NCBI RefSeq assembly: GCF_001423885.1 | Contig: NZ_LMPP01000009.1 | Coordinates: forward strand, 218,044 to 282,043 | Direction of reading: 5' to 3' | DNA from: Rathayibacter sp. Leaf185 | Lineage (GTDB): Bacteria; Actinomycetota; Actinomycetes; Actinomycetales; Microbacteriaceae | Length of the DNA: 64,000 nt | Program-made: the position numbers and the translations under genes | Shown here: positions 36,144 through 45,224 of the stretch, piece after piece | Numbering within the stretch: the stretch's first letter is position 1 | How the letters are laid out: each line of letters begins with the position of its first letter | Notes under the pieces: model-generated | The model's input: the letters and a program-made list of their open reading frames with translations, nothing else | Database searches by the model: none | Told to the model about the DNA's origin: nothing

Positions 36144-37277
36144 CTACAGGACGTCGGTGCGGCCCGAGAGGCGGAGGGCGTCGACGACGCCCTTGACCTT
36201 CTGGGCGTTCTCGGTCGTGGTGACGAGGAGGGCGTCGGGGGTGTCGACGACGACGATGTCCTTCACTCCGATGAGCGCGATGAGGCGGTTGCCGCCGCTG
36301 ACGACGATGCCGGTCGCGGAGTCGGCCAGGACACGGACGTCCTCGCCGAGGATCGCGAGGTCGGAGCGCAGACCGCTCGCGTGCAGCTTCGCGATGGACG
36401 CGAAGTCGCCCACGTCGTCCCACGAGAAGTGCCCGGGGATGACGGCGAGCTTGCCGGCCGCGGCCGCCGGCTCGGCGACCGAGTAGTCGATCGCGATCTT
36501 CTCGAGCCCCGGCCAGATGCGGTCGACCACCGCGCCGCGCTCGGGGGTGTCCCACGCCTCCGCGAGCTCGAGGAGGCCGGCGAGCAGCTGGGGCTTCGAC
36601 CGGCCCAGCTCCTCGAGGAGGCGGTCGGCACGGGCGATGAACATGCCGGCGTTCCAGAGGTACTGACCGCTCGCCACGTACTCGCGCGCGGTGTCGGCGT
36701 CCGGCTTCTCGACGAAGGAGTCGACCGCGAGGGTGTGCGGGGCGCCCTCGATCCCGAGGTCCTCCCCCGTGCGGATGTAGCCGAACCCGACGGCGGGCTC
36801 GGTCGGCGTGATGCCGATGGTCGCGATGTAGCCGGCGTCGGCGGCGACGACCGCCTCCGCGACGGCGTCGTGGAAGAGGGGCTGTCCGCTGATGACGTGG
36901 TCGGCGGCGAAGGAGCCGATGATCACTCCCGGCTCGCGGCGCTCGAGGATCGCCGCGGCGAGCCCGATGGCGGCGGAGGAGTCGCGGGGCTCGCTCTCGA
37001 GGACGACGTTGAGGTCATCGAGGTGCTCGAGCTGCTCCTCGACGGCTGCGCGGTGCGCCCGGCCCGTGACGACCATGATGCGGTCCGCGCCCGAGATCGG
37101 CGCGAGGCGGTCCCAGGTGTCGCGGAGGAGGGTCTGGCCGGAGCCGGTCAGATCGTGCAGGAACTTCGGGGCATCGGCCCGGGAGAGCGGCCACAGCCTC
37201 GAGCCGATCCCACCGGCGGGGATCACGCTGTAGAAGCGGTCGAGCGGGGCGCGGCCATCGGTCTCAGGTGGTGTCAT
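36144..37277 (-). CDS. manC: Mannose-1-phosphate guanylyltransferase
   Basis: This 377-residue enzyme makes GDP-mannose from mannose-1-phosphate and GTP for envelope glycans. It shows the signature FYSVIPAGGIGSRLWPLSRADAPKF near the start, FVEKPDADTAREYVASGQYLWNAGMFIARAD near 210-240 and WDDVGDFASI near 275-285. The cupin isomerase domain found in longer ManC proteins is absent. The ATG at 37277 is preferred over a GTG seven codons upstream because TATCCT lies exactly six bases before it. Confidence 0.92.
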   Translation of the reverse strand: MTPPETDGRAPLDRFYSVIPAGGIGSRLWPLSRADAPKFLHDLTGSGQTLLRDTWDRLAPISGADRIMVVTGRAHRAAVEEQLEHLDDLNVVLESEPRDSSAAIGLAAAILERREPGVIIGSFAADHVISGQPLFHDAVAEAVVAADAGYIATIGITPTEPAVGFGYIRTGEDLGIEGAPHTLAVDSFVEKPDADTAREYVASGQYLWNAGMFIARADRLLEELGRSKPQLLAGLLELAEAWDTPERGAVVDRIWPGLEKIAIDYSVAEPAAAAGKLAVIPGHFSWDDVGDFASIAKLHASGLRSDLAILGEDVRVLADSATGIVVSGGNRLIALIGVKDIVVVDTPDALLVTTTENAQKVKGVVDALRLSGRTDVL

Positions 37278-37283
37278 GTCCGC

Positions 37284-37289
37284 AGGATA
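37284..37289 (-). promoter_or_regulatory. Putative -10 box of leaderless manC
   Basis: TATCCT (minus strand) ends six bases before the ATG at 37277, which decides between two candidate starts. Confidence 0.5.
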
Positions 37290-37352
37290 CAAGGGCACCC
37301 GACCGCGACCGTCCGTTCACCCGGTCGCGCGCCGTCGTTCACACGCGGTGCG

Positions 37353-37358
37353 TAGCGT
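37353..37358 (+). promoter_or_regulatory. Putative -10 box of the GT4 gene at 37366
   Basis: TAGCGT lies seven bases before the GTG at 37366. It shares the short divergent gap with the manC promoter. Confidence 0.45.
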
Positions 37359-37365
37359 CCGGGGG

Positions 37366-38490
37366 GTGAGAGTCGCGGTCGTCACCGAGAGCTTCCTTCC
37401 GTCGTTGAACGGAGTGACCACGAGCGTCCTGCGGGTGCTCGACGAGTTCGCGGTCCGCGGGATCGAGGCGCTGGTGGTGTGCCCCGCCGCGGGCGCGCCC
37501 TCCTCGTACGCGGGTCACCGCGTCGTGGAGCACCCCGCGATCGCCTACCGCGACTTCCCCGTGGGCATCCCGACGCTCGCCCTCACCCGCGAGCTCGCCG
37601 ACTTCGCACCCGACGTCGTGCACATCGCCTCCCCCTTCTTACTGGGGGCACGCGCGATCGCCTCCGCGGGGCGCCTCGGAGTGCCGAGCGTCGCGATCTA
37701 CCAGACCGACGTGGCGCGCTTCGCGGCCCGCTACGGCATCCGCGGCGCTCGCGCCCTCGCCTGGAAGGTGATCCGGCAGATCCACGCCGGCGCCGATCTG
37801 ACGCTCGCCCCCTCGAGCAGCGCTCTCGACGACCTCGCTGCGGCCGGCATCGAGCGCACCGCACTGTGGGGACGCGGGGTGCAGAGCGACCGCTTCCACC
37901 CGCGGATGCGTTCCTCTCCTTACGCTCTGGATCTTCGGGCGACTCTCGCCGAGGGCGACGCGCTCGTCGGCTACATCGGGCGGGTCTCGCCCGAGAAGCG
38001 GGTCGAGCGCCTCTCCTGCCTGACCTCCCTCCCGGGAGCCGAGATCGTCGTCGGCGGCTACGGCCCCTCCTCCGCCCGGGTCGCCTCGCGTCTCGGGCCG
38101 CAGGCGCGGATGCTCGGGCGGCTCGACGGCGAACGACTGCCCGCCACCTTCGCGGCGCTCGACGTCTTCGTGCACACCGGGACGGAGGAGACCTTCGGCC
38201 AGACAGTCCAGGAGGCGCAGGCCTCGGGCACGGCCGTCGTCGCCCCGCACGCCGGCGGGCCGACCGACCTCATCGAGCACGGCGTCGACGGGCTGCTCTA
38301 CGCGCCCGAGAGCGACTCCGATCTGCGGAGGCAGGTGGAGCGGCTGATCCGCGATCCAGGGCTGCGCGCCCGACTCGGCGAGGCCGGCCGACGCCGCGTG
38401 CTGCACCGCACCTGGAGCGCGCTGACCGACGAACTGCTGCTGCACTACGAGACCGCCGGCGCCGCCGCCGCGGTGGCACCCCGCAGCTAA
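37366..38490 (+). CDS. GT4 glycosyltransferase, probable mannosyltransferase
   Basis: This 374-residue enzyme has the GT-B fold of alpha-mannosyltransferases such as MgtA/PimB: VRVAVVTESFLPSLNGVTTSVLRVLDEF at the start, YQTDVARFAARYG near 128, VGYIGRVSPEKRVERL near 200, and HTGTEETFGQTVQEAQASGTAVVAPHAGG near 268-296. It probably transfers mannose from GDP-mannose, made by the divergent manC product, to a lipid or polysaccharide. The GTG at 37366 is set by the first beta strand and a TAGCGT box upstream; the longer frame overlaps manC. Confidence 0.85.
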   Translation: MRVAVVTESFLPSLNGVTTSVLRVLDEFAVRGIEALVVCPAAGAPSSYAGHRVVEHPAIAYRDFPVGIPTLALTRELADFAPDVVHIASPFLLGARAIASAGRLGVPSVAIYQTDVARFAARYGIRGARALAWKVIRQIHAGADLTLAPSSSALDDLAAAGIERTALWGRGVQSDRFHPRMRSSPYALDLRATLAEGDALVGYIGRVSPEKRVERLSCLTSLPGAEIVVGGYGPSSARVASRLGPQARMLGRLDGERLPATFAALDVFVHTGTEETFGQTVQEAQASGTAVVAPHAGGPTDLIEHGVDGLLYAPESDSDLRRQVERLIRDPGLRARLGEAGRRRVLHRTWSALTDELLLHYETAGAAAAVAPRS

Positions 38491-38525
38491 GGCTCGCCTA
38501 AGCCGCGGATGTCTGTGGCGGCGCT

Positions 38526-38531
38526 TAGAAT
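38526..38531 (+). promoter_or_regulatory. Putative -10 box of the sdh operon
   Basis: TAGAAT lies about 97 bases before sdhC. No good -35 is visible. Unlike several neighbours, this operon would have a leader and a Shine-Dalgarno sequence (AGGGAGGG at about 38615-38622). Confidence 0.4.
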
Positions 38532-38628
38532 TCGATGGCGAGTTTCTCGTCGCTCCCCCGCCCCGCCCGCGCCCACGAGACGCGGATCAGGTCAGGCCGA
38601 TGGAGTCCACAACCAGGGAGGGTTGTCC

Positions 38629-39063
38629 GTGTCAGTTCCAGCTGCTCAGACCCTCGCACCTCGGAAGCAGGGGAAGATCCGGCGACCTGCCGGAACCCTC
38701 TACCGCGGTCGCGAAGGCATGTGGTCGTGGGTGCTCCACCGCATCACCGGTGTCGCCATCTTCTTCTTCCTCCTCGTGCACGTCCTCGACTCGGCTCTCA
38801 TCGCCGTGAGCCCCGAGGCGTACAACGCGGTCATCGGCACGTACAAGAACCCGATCATGGGCCTCGGCGAGACGGGTCTGGTCGGAGCGATCGCGTTCCA
38901 CGCCCTGAACGGCCTGCGGATCATCCTGGTCGACTTCTGGAGCTGGGCGACCCGCAACCAGCGCGTGCTCTTCTGGGTCGTCATCGGCCTGTGGGTCGTG
39001 CTCATGCTCGGCTTCGCACCCCGTCACCTGATCAACGTCTTCAGTGAGGGAGGTGCCCATTGA
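38629..39063 (+). CDS. sdhC: Succinate dehydrogenase cytochrome b subunit
   Basis: This 144-residue membrane anchor binds heme b and quinone in complex II. It has three hydrophobic segments, with GMWSWVLHRITGVAIFFFLLVHVLDSAL (about residues 30-57) carrying the SxxxHRxTG quinone-site motif and H residues for heme, and AFHALNGLRIILVDF near 88-102. The GTG at 38629 has AGGGAGGG seven bases upstream. Its stop overlaps the TTG start of sdhD. Confidence 0.92.
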   Translation: MSVPAAQTLAPRKQGKIRRPAGTLYRGREGMWSWVLHRITGVAIFFFLLVHVLDSALIAVSPEAYNAVIGTYKNPIMGLGETGLVGAIAFHALNGLRIILVDFWSWATRNQRVLFWVVIGLWVVLMLGFAPRHLINVFSEGGAH

Positions 39064-39503
39064 GCACCGTCGCCGCTCCGCGGACTCCGCACACTCCCAC
39101 CCGCTCCTCCGGGTCCAACTGGGAGAAGTGGGGCTGGATCTACATGCGCGCCTCCGGCGTCGTGCTGATCGTCCTGATCTTCGGGCACCTGATCTTCAAC
39201 CTGCTCCTCGGCGACGGCATCAAGGCCATCGACTTCGGGTTCGTCGGCGGCAAGCTCGCCAACCCGTTCTGGCAGTGGTGGGACGTCCTCATGCTGTGGC
39301 TCGCGCTGATCCACGGCGGCAACGGCATGCGCACGCTGGTCAACGACTACGCGACCTCGCCTCTCCTGGCCCGCGCTTTCAAGGGCGGCATCCTCGTCGC
39401 GGTCGTGTCGCTGATCGCCCTGGGCACCTGGGTCGTCTTCGCGTTCGACCCGTGCCCCGCGGGCGCCGATCCGGCACTCCTGGCGTCGTTCTGCTCGGCC
39501 TGA
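39060..39503 (+). CDS. sdhD: Succinate dehydrogenase membrane anchor subunit
   Basis: This 147-residue hydrophobic subunit has three membrane segments (about residues 33-55, 77-98 and 118-137). [35 protein letters not shown] and [18 protein letters not shown] contain histidines suited to heme binding. The start is TTG, overlapping the sdhC stop (TTGA), as judged by the conserved second residue region; GGGAGG is just upstream. Confidence 0.9.
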   Translation: MSTVAAPRTPHTPTRSSGSNWEKWGWIYMRASGVVLIVLIFGHLIFNLLLGDGIKAIDFGFVGGKLANPFWQWWDVLMLWLALIHGGNGMRTLVNDYATSPLLARAFKGGILVAVVSLIALGTWVVFAFDPCPAGADPALLASFCSA

Positions 39504-39567
39504 TCACTCCGAGCACCGCCACTCCCGTCCTCGTCCCTCCCTTCCCGCACATCGGAGCATCTCCCCA

Positions 39568-41403
39568 GTGAGCACACCAGGCCACACCCACGGCGGTTCA
39601 GACCAGAGCGCCTTCACCCAGACCGTCGGACCCGACGGCGTCCATTACCACCAGTTCGACGTGGTGATCGTCGGAGCCGGCGGTGCCGGGATGCGGGCGG
39701 CCATCGAGGCCGGTCCGAAGGCGAAGACCGCCGTGATCTCGAAGCTCTACCCGACGCGCTCCCACACGGGAGCGGCGCAGGGCGGCATGGCCGCCGCCCT
39801 CGCCAACGTCGAGGAGGACAGCTGGGAGTGGCACACCTTCGACACCGTCAAGGGCGGCGACTACCTCGTCGACCAGGACGCGGCCGAGATCCTCGCGAAG
39901 GAGGCCATCGACGCGGTCATCGACCTCGAGAACATGGGCCTGCCCTTCAACCGCACCGAGGACGGCAAGATCGACCAGCGCCGCTTCGGCGGCCACACCC
40001 GTGACCACGGCAAGGCGCCGGTCCGCCGTGCCTGCTACGCGGCCGACCGCACGGGCCACATGATCCTGCAGACGCTGTTCCAGAACTGCGTCCGCCTCGG
40101 CATCAACTTCTACAACGAGTTCTACGTGCTCGACCTCGTGATGACCGAGGTCGACGGGGTGAAGAAGCCGTCGGGAGTCGTCGCCTACGAGCTCGCGACC
40201 GGTGAGCTGCACGTGTTCCAGGCGAAGGCGATCATCTTCGCGACCGGCGGCTTCGGCAAGATCTACAAGACGACGTCGAACGCGCACACCCTCACGGGCG
40301 ACGGCGTCGGCATCATCTGGCGCAAGGGCCTCCCGCTCGAGGACATGGAGTTCTTCCAGTTCCACCCGACCGGGCTCGCGGGGCTCGGCATCCTCCTCAC
40401 GGAGGGAGCGCGAGGCGAGGGAGCGATCCTGCGCAACGCCTCCGGTGAGCGCTTCATGGAGCGCTACGCGCCCACCATCAAGGACCTCGCACCGCGCGAC
40501 ATCGTCGCCCGTTGCATGGTGCAGGAGGTGGCGGAGGGGCGCGGCGCAGGGCCGCACAAGGACTACGTGCTGCTCGACTGCACGCACCTCGGCGCCGAAG
40601 TGCTCGAGACGAAGCTCCCGGACATCACCGAGTTCGCGCGCACCTACCTCGGGGTCGACCCGGTCGTGGAGCCGGTGCCGGTCATGCCGACCGCGCACTA
40701 CGCCATGGGCGGCATCCCGACGAACGTGAAGGCCGAGGTCCTCTCGGACAACACGACGGTCGTCCCCGGCCTCTACGCGGCCGGCGAGTGCGCCTGCGTC
40801 TCGGTGCACGGCTCGAACCGTCTGGGCACGAACTCGCTCCTCGACATCAACGTCTTCGGGAAGCGCAGCGGCAACAACGCCGCCGACTACTCGCAGACCG
40901 TCGACTTCACTCCCCTGCCCGCCGATCCGGCCGGCGCGATCCGCGAGATGCTGACGTCGCTCCGCGCAGCGACCGGCACCGAGCGGATCGCCTCGATCCG
41001 CAAGGAGCTGCAGGACGAGATGGACAAGAACGCGCAGGTGTTCCGCACCGACGAGTCGCTGAAGTCGGTCACCGACACGATCCAGCGCCTCCGCGACCGG
41101 TTCCGCAACATCTCGGTGCAGGACAAGGGCAAGCGCTTCAACACCGACCTCCTCGAGGCCGTCGAGCTGGGCTTCCTGCTCGATCTCGCCGAGGTCGTCG
41201 TCTACTCCGCTCGCAACCGCAAGGAGAGCCGTGGCGGTCACATGCGCGACGACTTCCCCAAGCGCGACGACGAGGGCTACATGCAGCACACGATGGCGTA
41301 CCTCTCCGGTGACGCCCACTCCTCCGACGCGGGAGACCACATCCGCCTCGACTGGAAGCCCGTCGTGATCACCCGGTACCAGCCGATGGAGAGGAAGTAC
41401 TAG
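39568..41403 (+). CDS. sdhA: Succinate dehydrogenase flavoprotein subunit
   Basis: This 611-residue subunit oxidises succinate to fumarate with covalently bound [48 protein letters not shown] holds the dinucleotide fold and the FAD-attaching histidine in [34 protein letters not shown] and [22 protein letters not shown] are active-site blocks. Length fits the family. The GTG start follows sdhD by 64 bases. Confidence 0.97.
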   Translation: MSTPGHTHGGSDQSAFTQTVGPDGVHYHQFDVVIVGAGGAGMRAAIEAGPKAKTAVISKLYPTRSHTGAAQGGMAAALANVEEDSWEWHTFDTVKGGDYLVDQDAAEILAKEAIDAVIDLENMGLPFNRTEDGKIDQRRFGGHTRDHGKAPVRRACYAADRTGHMILQTLFQNCVRLGINFYNEFYVLDLVMTEVDGVKKPSGVVAYELATGELHVFQAKAIIFATGGFGKIYKTTSNAHTLTGDGVGIIWRKGLPLEDMEFFQFHPTGLAGLGILLTEGARGEGAILRNASGERFMERYAPTIKDLAPRDIVARCMVQEVAEGRGAGPHKDYVLLDCTHLGAEVLETKLPDITEFARTYLGVDPVVEPVPVMPTAHYAMGGIPTNVKAEVLSDNTTVVPGLYAAGECACVSVHGSNRLGTNSLLDINVFGKRSGNNAADYSQTVDFTPLPADPAGAIREMLTSLRAATGTERIASIRKELQDEMDKNAQVFRTDESLKSVTDTIQRLRDRFRNISVQDKGKRFNTDLLEAVELGFLLDLAEVVVYSARNRKESRGGHMRDDFPKRDDEGYMQHTMAYLSGDAHSSDAGDHIRLDWKPVVITRYQPMERKY

Positions 41404-41405
41404 CC

Positions 41406-42167
41406 ATGTCGACCGCTACCCTCGAGCAGCCCCCCGCAGCCCCCGCGGCACCGGAGGCGTTCACCGTCACGTTCATCATCCGCCGCTTCGACCCCGAGGT
41501 CGACGCCGAGCCGCGCTGGCAGGACTTCGACGTCGAGATGTTCTCGACCGATCGCGTCCTCGACGCGCTGCACCGCATCAAGTGGGACCAGGACGGGTCG
41601 CTGACCTTCCGCCGCTCGTGCGCGCACGGCATCTGCGGCTCCGACGCGATGCGGATCAACGGCCGCAACCGCCTGGCCTGCAAGACGCTGATCAAGGATC
41701 TCGACATCTCACAGCCGATCTACATCGAGGCGATCAAGGGCCTGCCGCTCGAGAAGGACCTCGTCGTCGACATGGAGCCGTTCTTCGCGTCGTTCCGCGA
41801 GGTGCAGCCGTTCCTGATCGCCAACACGCCGGCCCCCAAGGGCAAGGAGCGAGTGCAGTCGGTCGCCGACCGCGCCCGCTTCGACGACACCACCAAGTGC
41901 ATCCTCTGCGCCGCATGCACCTCGTCGTGCCCGGTGTTCTGGACCGACGGGCAGTACTTCGGCCCCGCCGCGATCGTCAATGCGCACCGCTTCATCTTCG
42001 ACTCGCGCGACGATGCGGGCGGAGCACGCCTCGACATCCTCAACGACAAGGAGGGCGTGTGGCGCTGCCGCACGACCTTCAACTGCACGGAGGCGTGCCC
42101 GCGCGGCATCCAGATCACGCAGGCGATCGCCGAGGTGAAGCAGGCCGTCATCCGCGGCCACGCCTGA
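41406..42167 (+). CDS. sdhB: Succinate dehydrogenase iron-sulfur subunit
   Basis: This 253-residue subunit carries electrons from FAD to the membrane anchor through three iron-sulfur clusters. RRSCAHGICGSDAMRINGRNRLACKT binds the [2Fe-2S] cluster. CILCAACTSSCP (about residues 162-173) and CTEACPRG (about 226-233) bind the [4Fe-4S] and [3Fe-4S] clusters. It follows sdhA by two bases, and a large palindrome lies after its stop. Confidence 0.97.
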   Translation: MSTATLEQPPAAPAAPEAFTVTFIIRRFDPEVDAEPRWQDFDVEMFSTDRVLDALHRIKWDQDGSLTFRRSCAHGICGSDAMRINGRNRLACKTLIKDLDISQPIYIEAIKGLPLEKDLVVDMEPFFASFREVQPFLIANTPAPKGKERVQSVADRARFDDTTKCILCAACTSSCPVFWTDGQYFGPAAIVNAHRFIFDSRDDAGGARLDILNDKEGVWRCRTTFNCTEACPRGIQITQAIAEVKQAVIRGHA

Positions 42168-42173
42168 CCCCTC

Positions 42174-42244
42174 CTGCACGGTGGAAGCCGCCGTGCGCGC
42201 TCGATCCCCGGATCCGGCGTGCACGGCGGCTTCCATCGTGCACG
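42174..42244. repeat. Long palindrome after sdhB, probable bidirectional terminator
   Basis: The core stem TGGAAGCCGCCGTGC (42182-42196) pairs perfectly with GCACGGCGGCTTCCA (42221-42235). Outer TGCACG and inner CGCTCGATCC/GGATCCGGCG parts extend the pairing. Its plan resembles the element at 43143-43210 on the other side of the DUF559 gene. Confidence 0.85.
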
Positions 42245-42335
42245 CCCTCTCCTCCACAGGTGGTGGTCGGCCTCCGTTGTGCACGGATGCATCCGGTGGC
42301 CGTCTGACGAGCACGCGGCCCGCCACACTCGCTGC

Positions 42336-43139
42336 GTGCTCACCGGAATCCTCCACCTCTCACGACTCCGTGCTCTCGGAGTCGATCACCGTGCTGCCGT
42401 AGAGCGCGGCACGCTGACGCGTCTCCGGCCCGGTTGGTTCGCTGCCGCCGATGCGAGCGACGACCAGGTGCAGGCCGTTCTCCAGGCGGGATTCGTCTCC
42501 TGCCTCTCGTACTTCGGCACCCGCGGCGCATACCGGTCCGAGGGCCGGCAGCTGCATCTCGGCGTCGCCGGCTCGGACCGAGCGCGCTCTCCGCTACCTG
42601 ACGTGGTGCTGCACTGGAGCCGTCGAGCGCCGATGTCGAAGGGGCCCGCCGTCGAGGCGTCGGCCGAGCGAGCACTCGAACACCTGCTCCTCTGCCAGCC
42701 GCCGGACGAGGCCGTCGCTGTGGTCGACTCCGCTCTGCACCTCGGGATCATCGGTCCCGGGCTGCTCGCCAGTACTCTCGCCCTGCTCCCCGCGCGCCTT
42801 CAGCCCTTGCTGCCCGCGTTCGACGTCCGGGCGGAATCCGGTCTCGAATCGCTGACCCGCTTCCGGCTCCTCGCCTGCGGCATCGTCTGCCGACCGCAGG
42901 TCGCGATTCCGGGGGTGGGGCGGGTCGACCTGCTGATCGACGAGTGGTTGATCATCGAGCTCGACGGCAGGCAGTGGCATGGGACAGCTGATGCGTTCAC
43001 GAGCGATCGGCGCCGCGACGCCGCGGCCGTCCTCCGCGGGTACACCGTGCTCCGATTCGGCTACTCGGATGTCGTCCGCGCCTGGAGCCGGACGACATCC
43101 ACGATCCTGGCGACTCTCGCGCGAGGCCGCACTCGCTGA
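42336..43139 (+). CDS. DUF559-domain protein (restriction-endonuclease-like fold)
   Basis: This 267-residue protein ends in a DUF559/Vsr-like nuclease fold: GVGRVDLLIDEWLIIELDGRQWH with a candidate D-x(n)-ExD active site (about residues 197-220), then RDAAAVLRGYTVLRFGYSDVV. The N-terminus (HLSRLRALGVDHRAAVERGTLTRLRPGWFA) resembles the AbiEi-type winged helix often fused to DUF559. Whether it cuts DNA is unknown. The GTG at 42336 is chosen because upstream codons run into the palindrome. It interrupts unrelated housekeeping genes. Confidence 0.8.
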   Translation: MLTGILHLSRLRALGVDHRAAVERGTLTRLRPGWFAAADASDDQVQAVLQAGFVSCLSYFGTRGAYRSEGRQLHLGVAGSDRARSPLPDVVLHWSRRAPMSKGPAVEASAERALEHLLLCQPPDEAVAVVDSALHLGIIGPGLLASTLALLPARLQPLLPAFDVRAESGLESLTRFRLLACGIVCRPQVAIPGVGRVDLLIDEWLIIELDGRQWHGTADAFTSDRRRDAAAVLRGYTVLRFGYSDVVRAWSRTTSTILATLARGRTR

Positions 43140-43142
43140 CTC

Positions 43143-43210
43143 TGCACGCTCGATGTCGTCATGCACGCGCGATCCACCGATCGGGCGTGCACGGAGACGT
43201 CGAGCGTGTA
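43143..43210. repeat. Long palindrome after the DUF559 gene
   Basis: Arms 43143-43174 and 43179-43210 pair at about 26 of 32 positions. Each arm has TGCACGC next to CGATC at the centre, like the element before the gene, while the outer parts differ from that element but remain self-complementary. Confidence 0.8.
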
Positions 43211-43219
43211 CCGGCGCCC

Positions 43220-43225
43220 TACGCT
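43220..43225 (+). promoter_or_regulatory. Putative -10 box of leaderless YihY-family gene
   Basis: TACGCT ends six bases before the ATG at 43232, directly after the palindrome. Confidence 0.45.
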
Positions 43226-43231
43226 GGACGC

Positions 43232-44317
43232 ATGACGGAGGCGGCGACCGAGACCCCGCGCGGCATCCCGGCGCTGGTCGAGCGGTTCATGCGCACCCGA
43301 CCGATGCGGGTGTTCCTGCACTACTCCGAGACGGGTGGGCCGCTGTTCGCCTCGGGGCTCGCATTCCAGGCGCTGTTCGCCGTCTTCGCCGCGCTGTTCG
43401 TCTTCTTCGCCGTCTTCGGATTCGCTGTGCGCGACAACGCGGTGCTCCGCGACTCCCTTCTCGATCTCGTCACCCGCTCGGTGCCCGGCCTCATCGGCGG
43501 GAAGAACGCGCTGGTCTCGATCGACACACTGCTCGACTCGTCGATCCTCGGCTGGACCGGCGTCATCGCCGCCGCCGGTCTGCTCTGGACGGCCCTCAAC
43601 TTCCTCGGGAGCCTGCGCCAGGCGGTGCGGATCCTGTTCACGCTCCCCGGCCCGACCACCCTCTTCGTACTGCTCAAGCTCAAGGACGCCGGGCTCGCCC
43701 TCGTCTTCGGCGCGGTGCTCCTCGTCTCGGCGGCGCTGTCGGTGTTCTCGACGTCCTTCCTCGACGTGGCGTTCGAGTTCCTCGGCATCGGGAGCGACTC
43801 GATGCTCGGCAAGGTGGCCGGAACCGCGATCGGCCTCGTGATCATGCTCGCGCTCGACACGGCGACGCTCGCGGGCTCCTTCCGCATCCTCTCGGGGATT
43901 CCCATTCCGTGGAAGAACCTCTGGGTCGGCGCGGTGATGGGCGGAGTCGCTCTCGGCGCCCTGAAGGTCCTCGGGACCCAGCTGCTGGGCGGCGCCTCCC
44001 GGAACCCGCTACTCGCCTCCTTCGCCGTGCTGATCGGTCTGCTGATCTGGTTCAACCTCGTCTGCCAGGTCGTGCTGATCGCCGCGTCGTGGATCTCGGT
44101 GGGCATGAGCGACGCGGGCATCTCGACGCGCAAGCTGACCCCTGAGGAGCGGGAGCGCGAGCAGCAGGAGCAGCTGCGATCGGCCCGCCGCACACTGGCC
44201 GAGGCCGAGCGCGAGCGGCTGCGGACGGCGCTGCCGGACGCCTCGCTGCTCAAGCGCCGCCGCCTCGAGCGGCAACTCGCGAAGCTCGAGGAGGAGCTCG
44301 ACGAGCTCGCCGTGTAG
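43232..44317 (+). CDS. YihY/BrkB-family membrane protein
   Basis: This 361-residue protein has about six membrane segments. It shows the family features GLAFQALFAVFAALFVFFAVFGF near 38-60, SILGWTGVIAAAGLLWTALNFLGSLRQAVRILF near 98-130 and WVGAVMGGVALGALKVLGTQLLGG near 225-250. A charged coiled-coil tail of about 65 residues (PEEREREQQEQLRSARRTLAEAERERL) follows. The YihY family was once called RNase BN in error; its function is not settled. Confidence 0.88.
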   Translation: MTEAATETPRGIPALVERFMRTRPMRVFLHYSETGGPLFASGLAFQALFAVFAALFVFFAVFGFAVRDNAVLRDSLLDLVTRSVPGLIGGKNALVSIDTLLDSSILGWTGVIAAAGLLWTALNFLGSLRQAVRILFTLPGPTTLFVLLKLKDAGLALVFGAVLLVSAALSVFSTSFLDVAFEFLGIGSDSMLGKVAGTAIGLVIMLALDTATLAGSFRILSGIPIPWKNLWVGAVMGGVALGALKVLGTQLLGGASRNPLLASFAVLIGLLIWFNLVCQVVLIAASWISVGMSDAGISTRKLTPEEREREQQEQLRSARRTLAEAERERLRTALPDASLLKRRRLERQLAKLEEELDELAV

Positions 44318-44357
44318 GGCTGCTCACCACGACGTCTGTCGAACATGTCCGTTTCTG

Positions 44358-44386
44358 TTGACATCCCACATGAACGGGTCTAGAAA
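44358..44386 (+). promoter_or_regulatory. Promoter of the fructose operon
   Basis: TTGACA at 44358-44363 and TAGAAA at 44381-44386 are 17 bases apart, the best sigma-70-type match in the window. Three ACAT(G) motifs in 44343-44372 overlap the -35 and spacer and could be the DeoR-type operator. Confidence 0.65.
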
Positions 44387-44462
44387 GATGTAAACGCAGA
44401 TTCGAGGTCGGCAACGACACCGCGGGTCGCGAGCATCATCACGGCGAGACGACGGAGTCCAC

Positions 44463-45224
44463 ATGTACGCACCGGAGCGGCACCAGGCGATCCTGGACCG
44501 TGCCCGCTCGAACGGGCGGGTCGAGGTCCGCGACCTCGCGCAGTCCCTGGCGGTCACACCCGAGACCATCCGCCGCGACCTCACCAGCCTCGAGAAGCGC
44601 GGTCTGCTGCGCCGGGCCCACGGAGGCGCGATCCCTGTCGAGCGACTGGGCATCGAGCCCGAGGTGGCCGCCCGCGAGGGCCACCTCGCCGCCGAGAAGG
44701 ACCGCATCGCGACCGCCGCTCTGGCCGAGGTCCCCGACGGCGGTTCCATCGCCATCGACGCCGGGACCACCACGGTCCGCCTCGCAGAGCTGCTCCCCCT
44801 GGACCGCCGGCTGACGGTCGTCACCCACTCCCTCCCCGTCGCGATGGCGCTCGTCGGCCGGCCCAACATCGATCTCCACCTCCTCGGCGGTCACCTGCGC
44901 GGAGTCACGCAGGCCGCGGTCGGTCCCTGGGTCACCCAGGCGATCGCCTCCGTCTCGGTGGACGTCGCCTTCATCGGCACCAACGGCATCAGCCGGGAGC
45001 GCGGGCTCACCACCCCCGATCTCGACGAGGCCGTCGTCAAGACGGCGATCATCGCCTCCGCGCGCCGGGTCGTCGTCCTCGCCGATCACTCGAAGTTCGG
45101 CCGCCAGGACTTCGGGCACGTCGCCCCGCTGTCCGCGGTCGACACCGTCATCACCGACGCCGATGTCGACGACGAGCTCGCCGACGACATCGAGTCGGCC
45201 GGCCCGGAGGTCGTCCGCGCATGA
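44463..45224 (+). CDS. DeoR-family regulator of the fructose operon
   Basis: This 253-residue repressor has the N-terminal DeoR helix-turn-helix (RHQAILDRARSNGRVEVRDLAQSLAVTPETIRRDLTSLEKRGLLRRAHGGAI). A sugar-phosphate sensor domain follows with DAGTTTVRLAELLP, DVAFIGTNGIS and VVLADHSKFGR. It is the first gene of the fru operon, overlapping fruK by four bases. By analogy with FruR/SugR it probably senses fructose-1-phosphate. Confidence 0.92.
   Translation: MYAPERHQAILDRARSNGRVEVRDLAQSLAVTPETIRRDLTSLEKRGLLRRAHGGAIPVERLGIEPEVAAREGHLAAEKDRIATAALAEVPDGGSIAIDAGTTTVRLAELLPLDRRLTVVTHSLPVAMALVGRPNIDLHLLGGHLRGVTQAAVGPWVTQAIASVSVDVAFIGTNGISRERGLTTPDLDEAVVKTAIIASARRVVVLADHSKFGRQDFGHVAPLSAVDTVITDADVDDELADDIESAGPEVVRA

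Noticed and set aside
42219-42335. Longer N-terminus of the DUF559 protein starting at 42219
   Set aside because: It would begin inside the palindrome after sdhB, and the extra 39 residues have no family features. GTG at 42336 gives the usual start.
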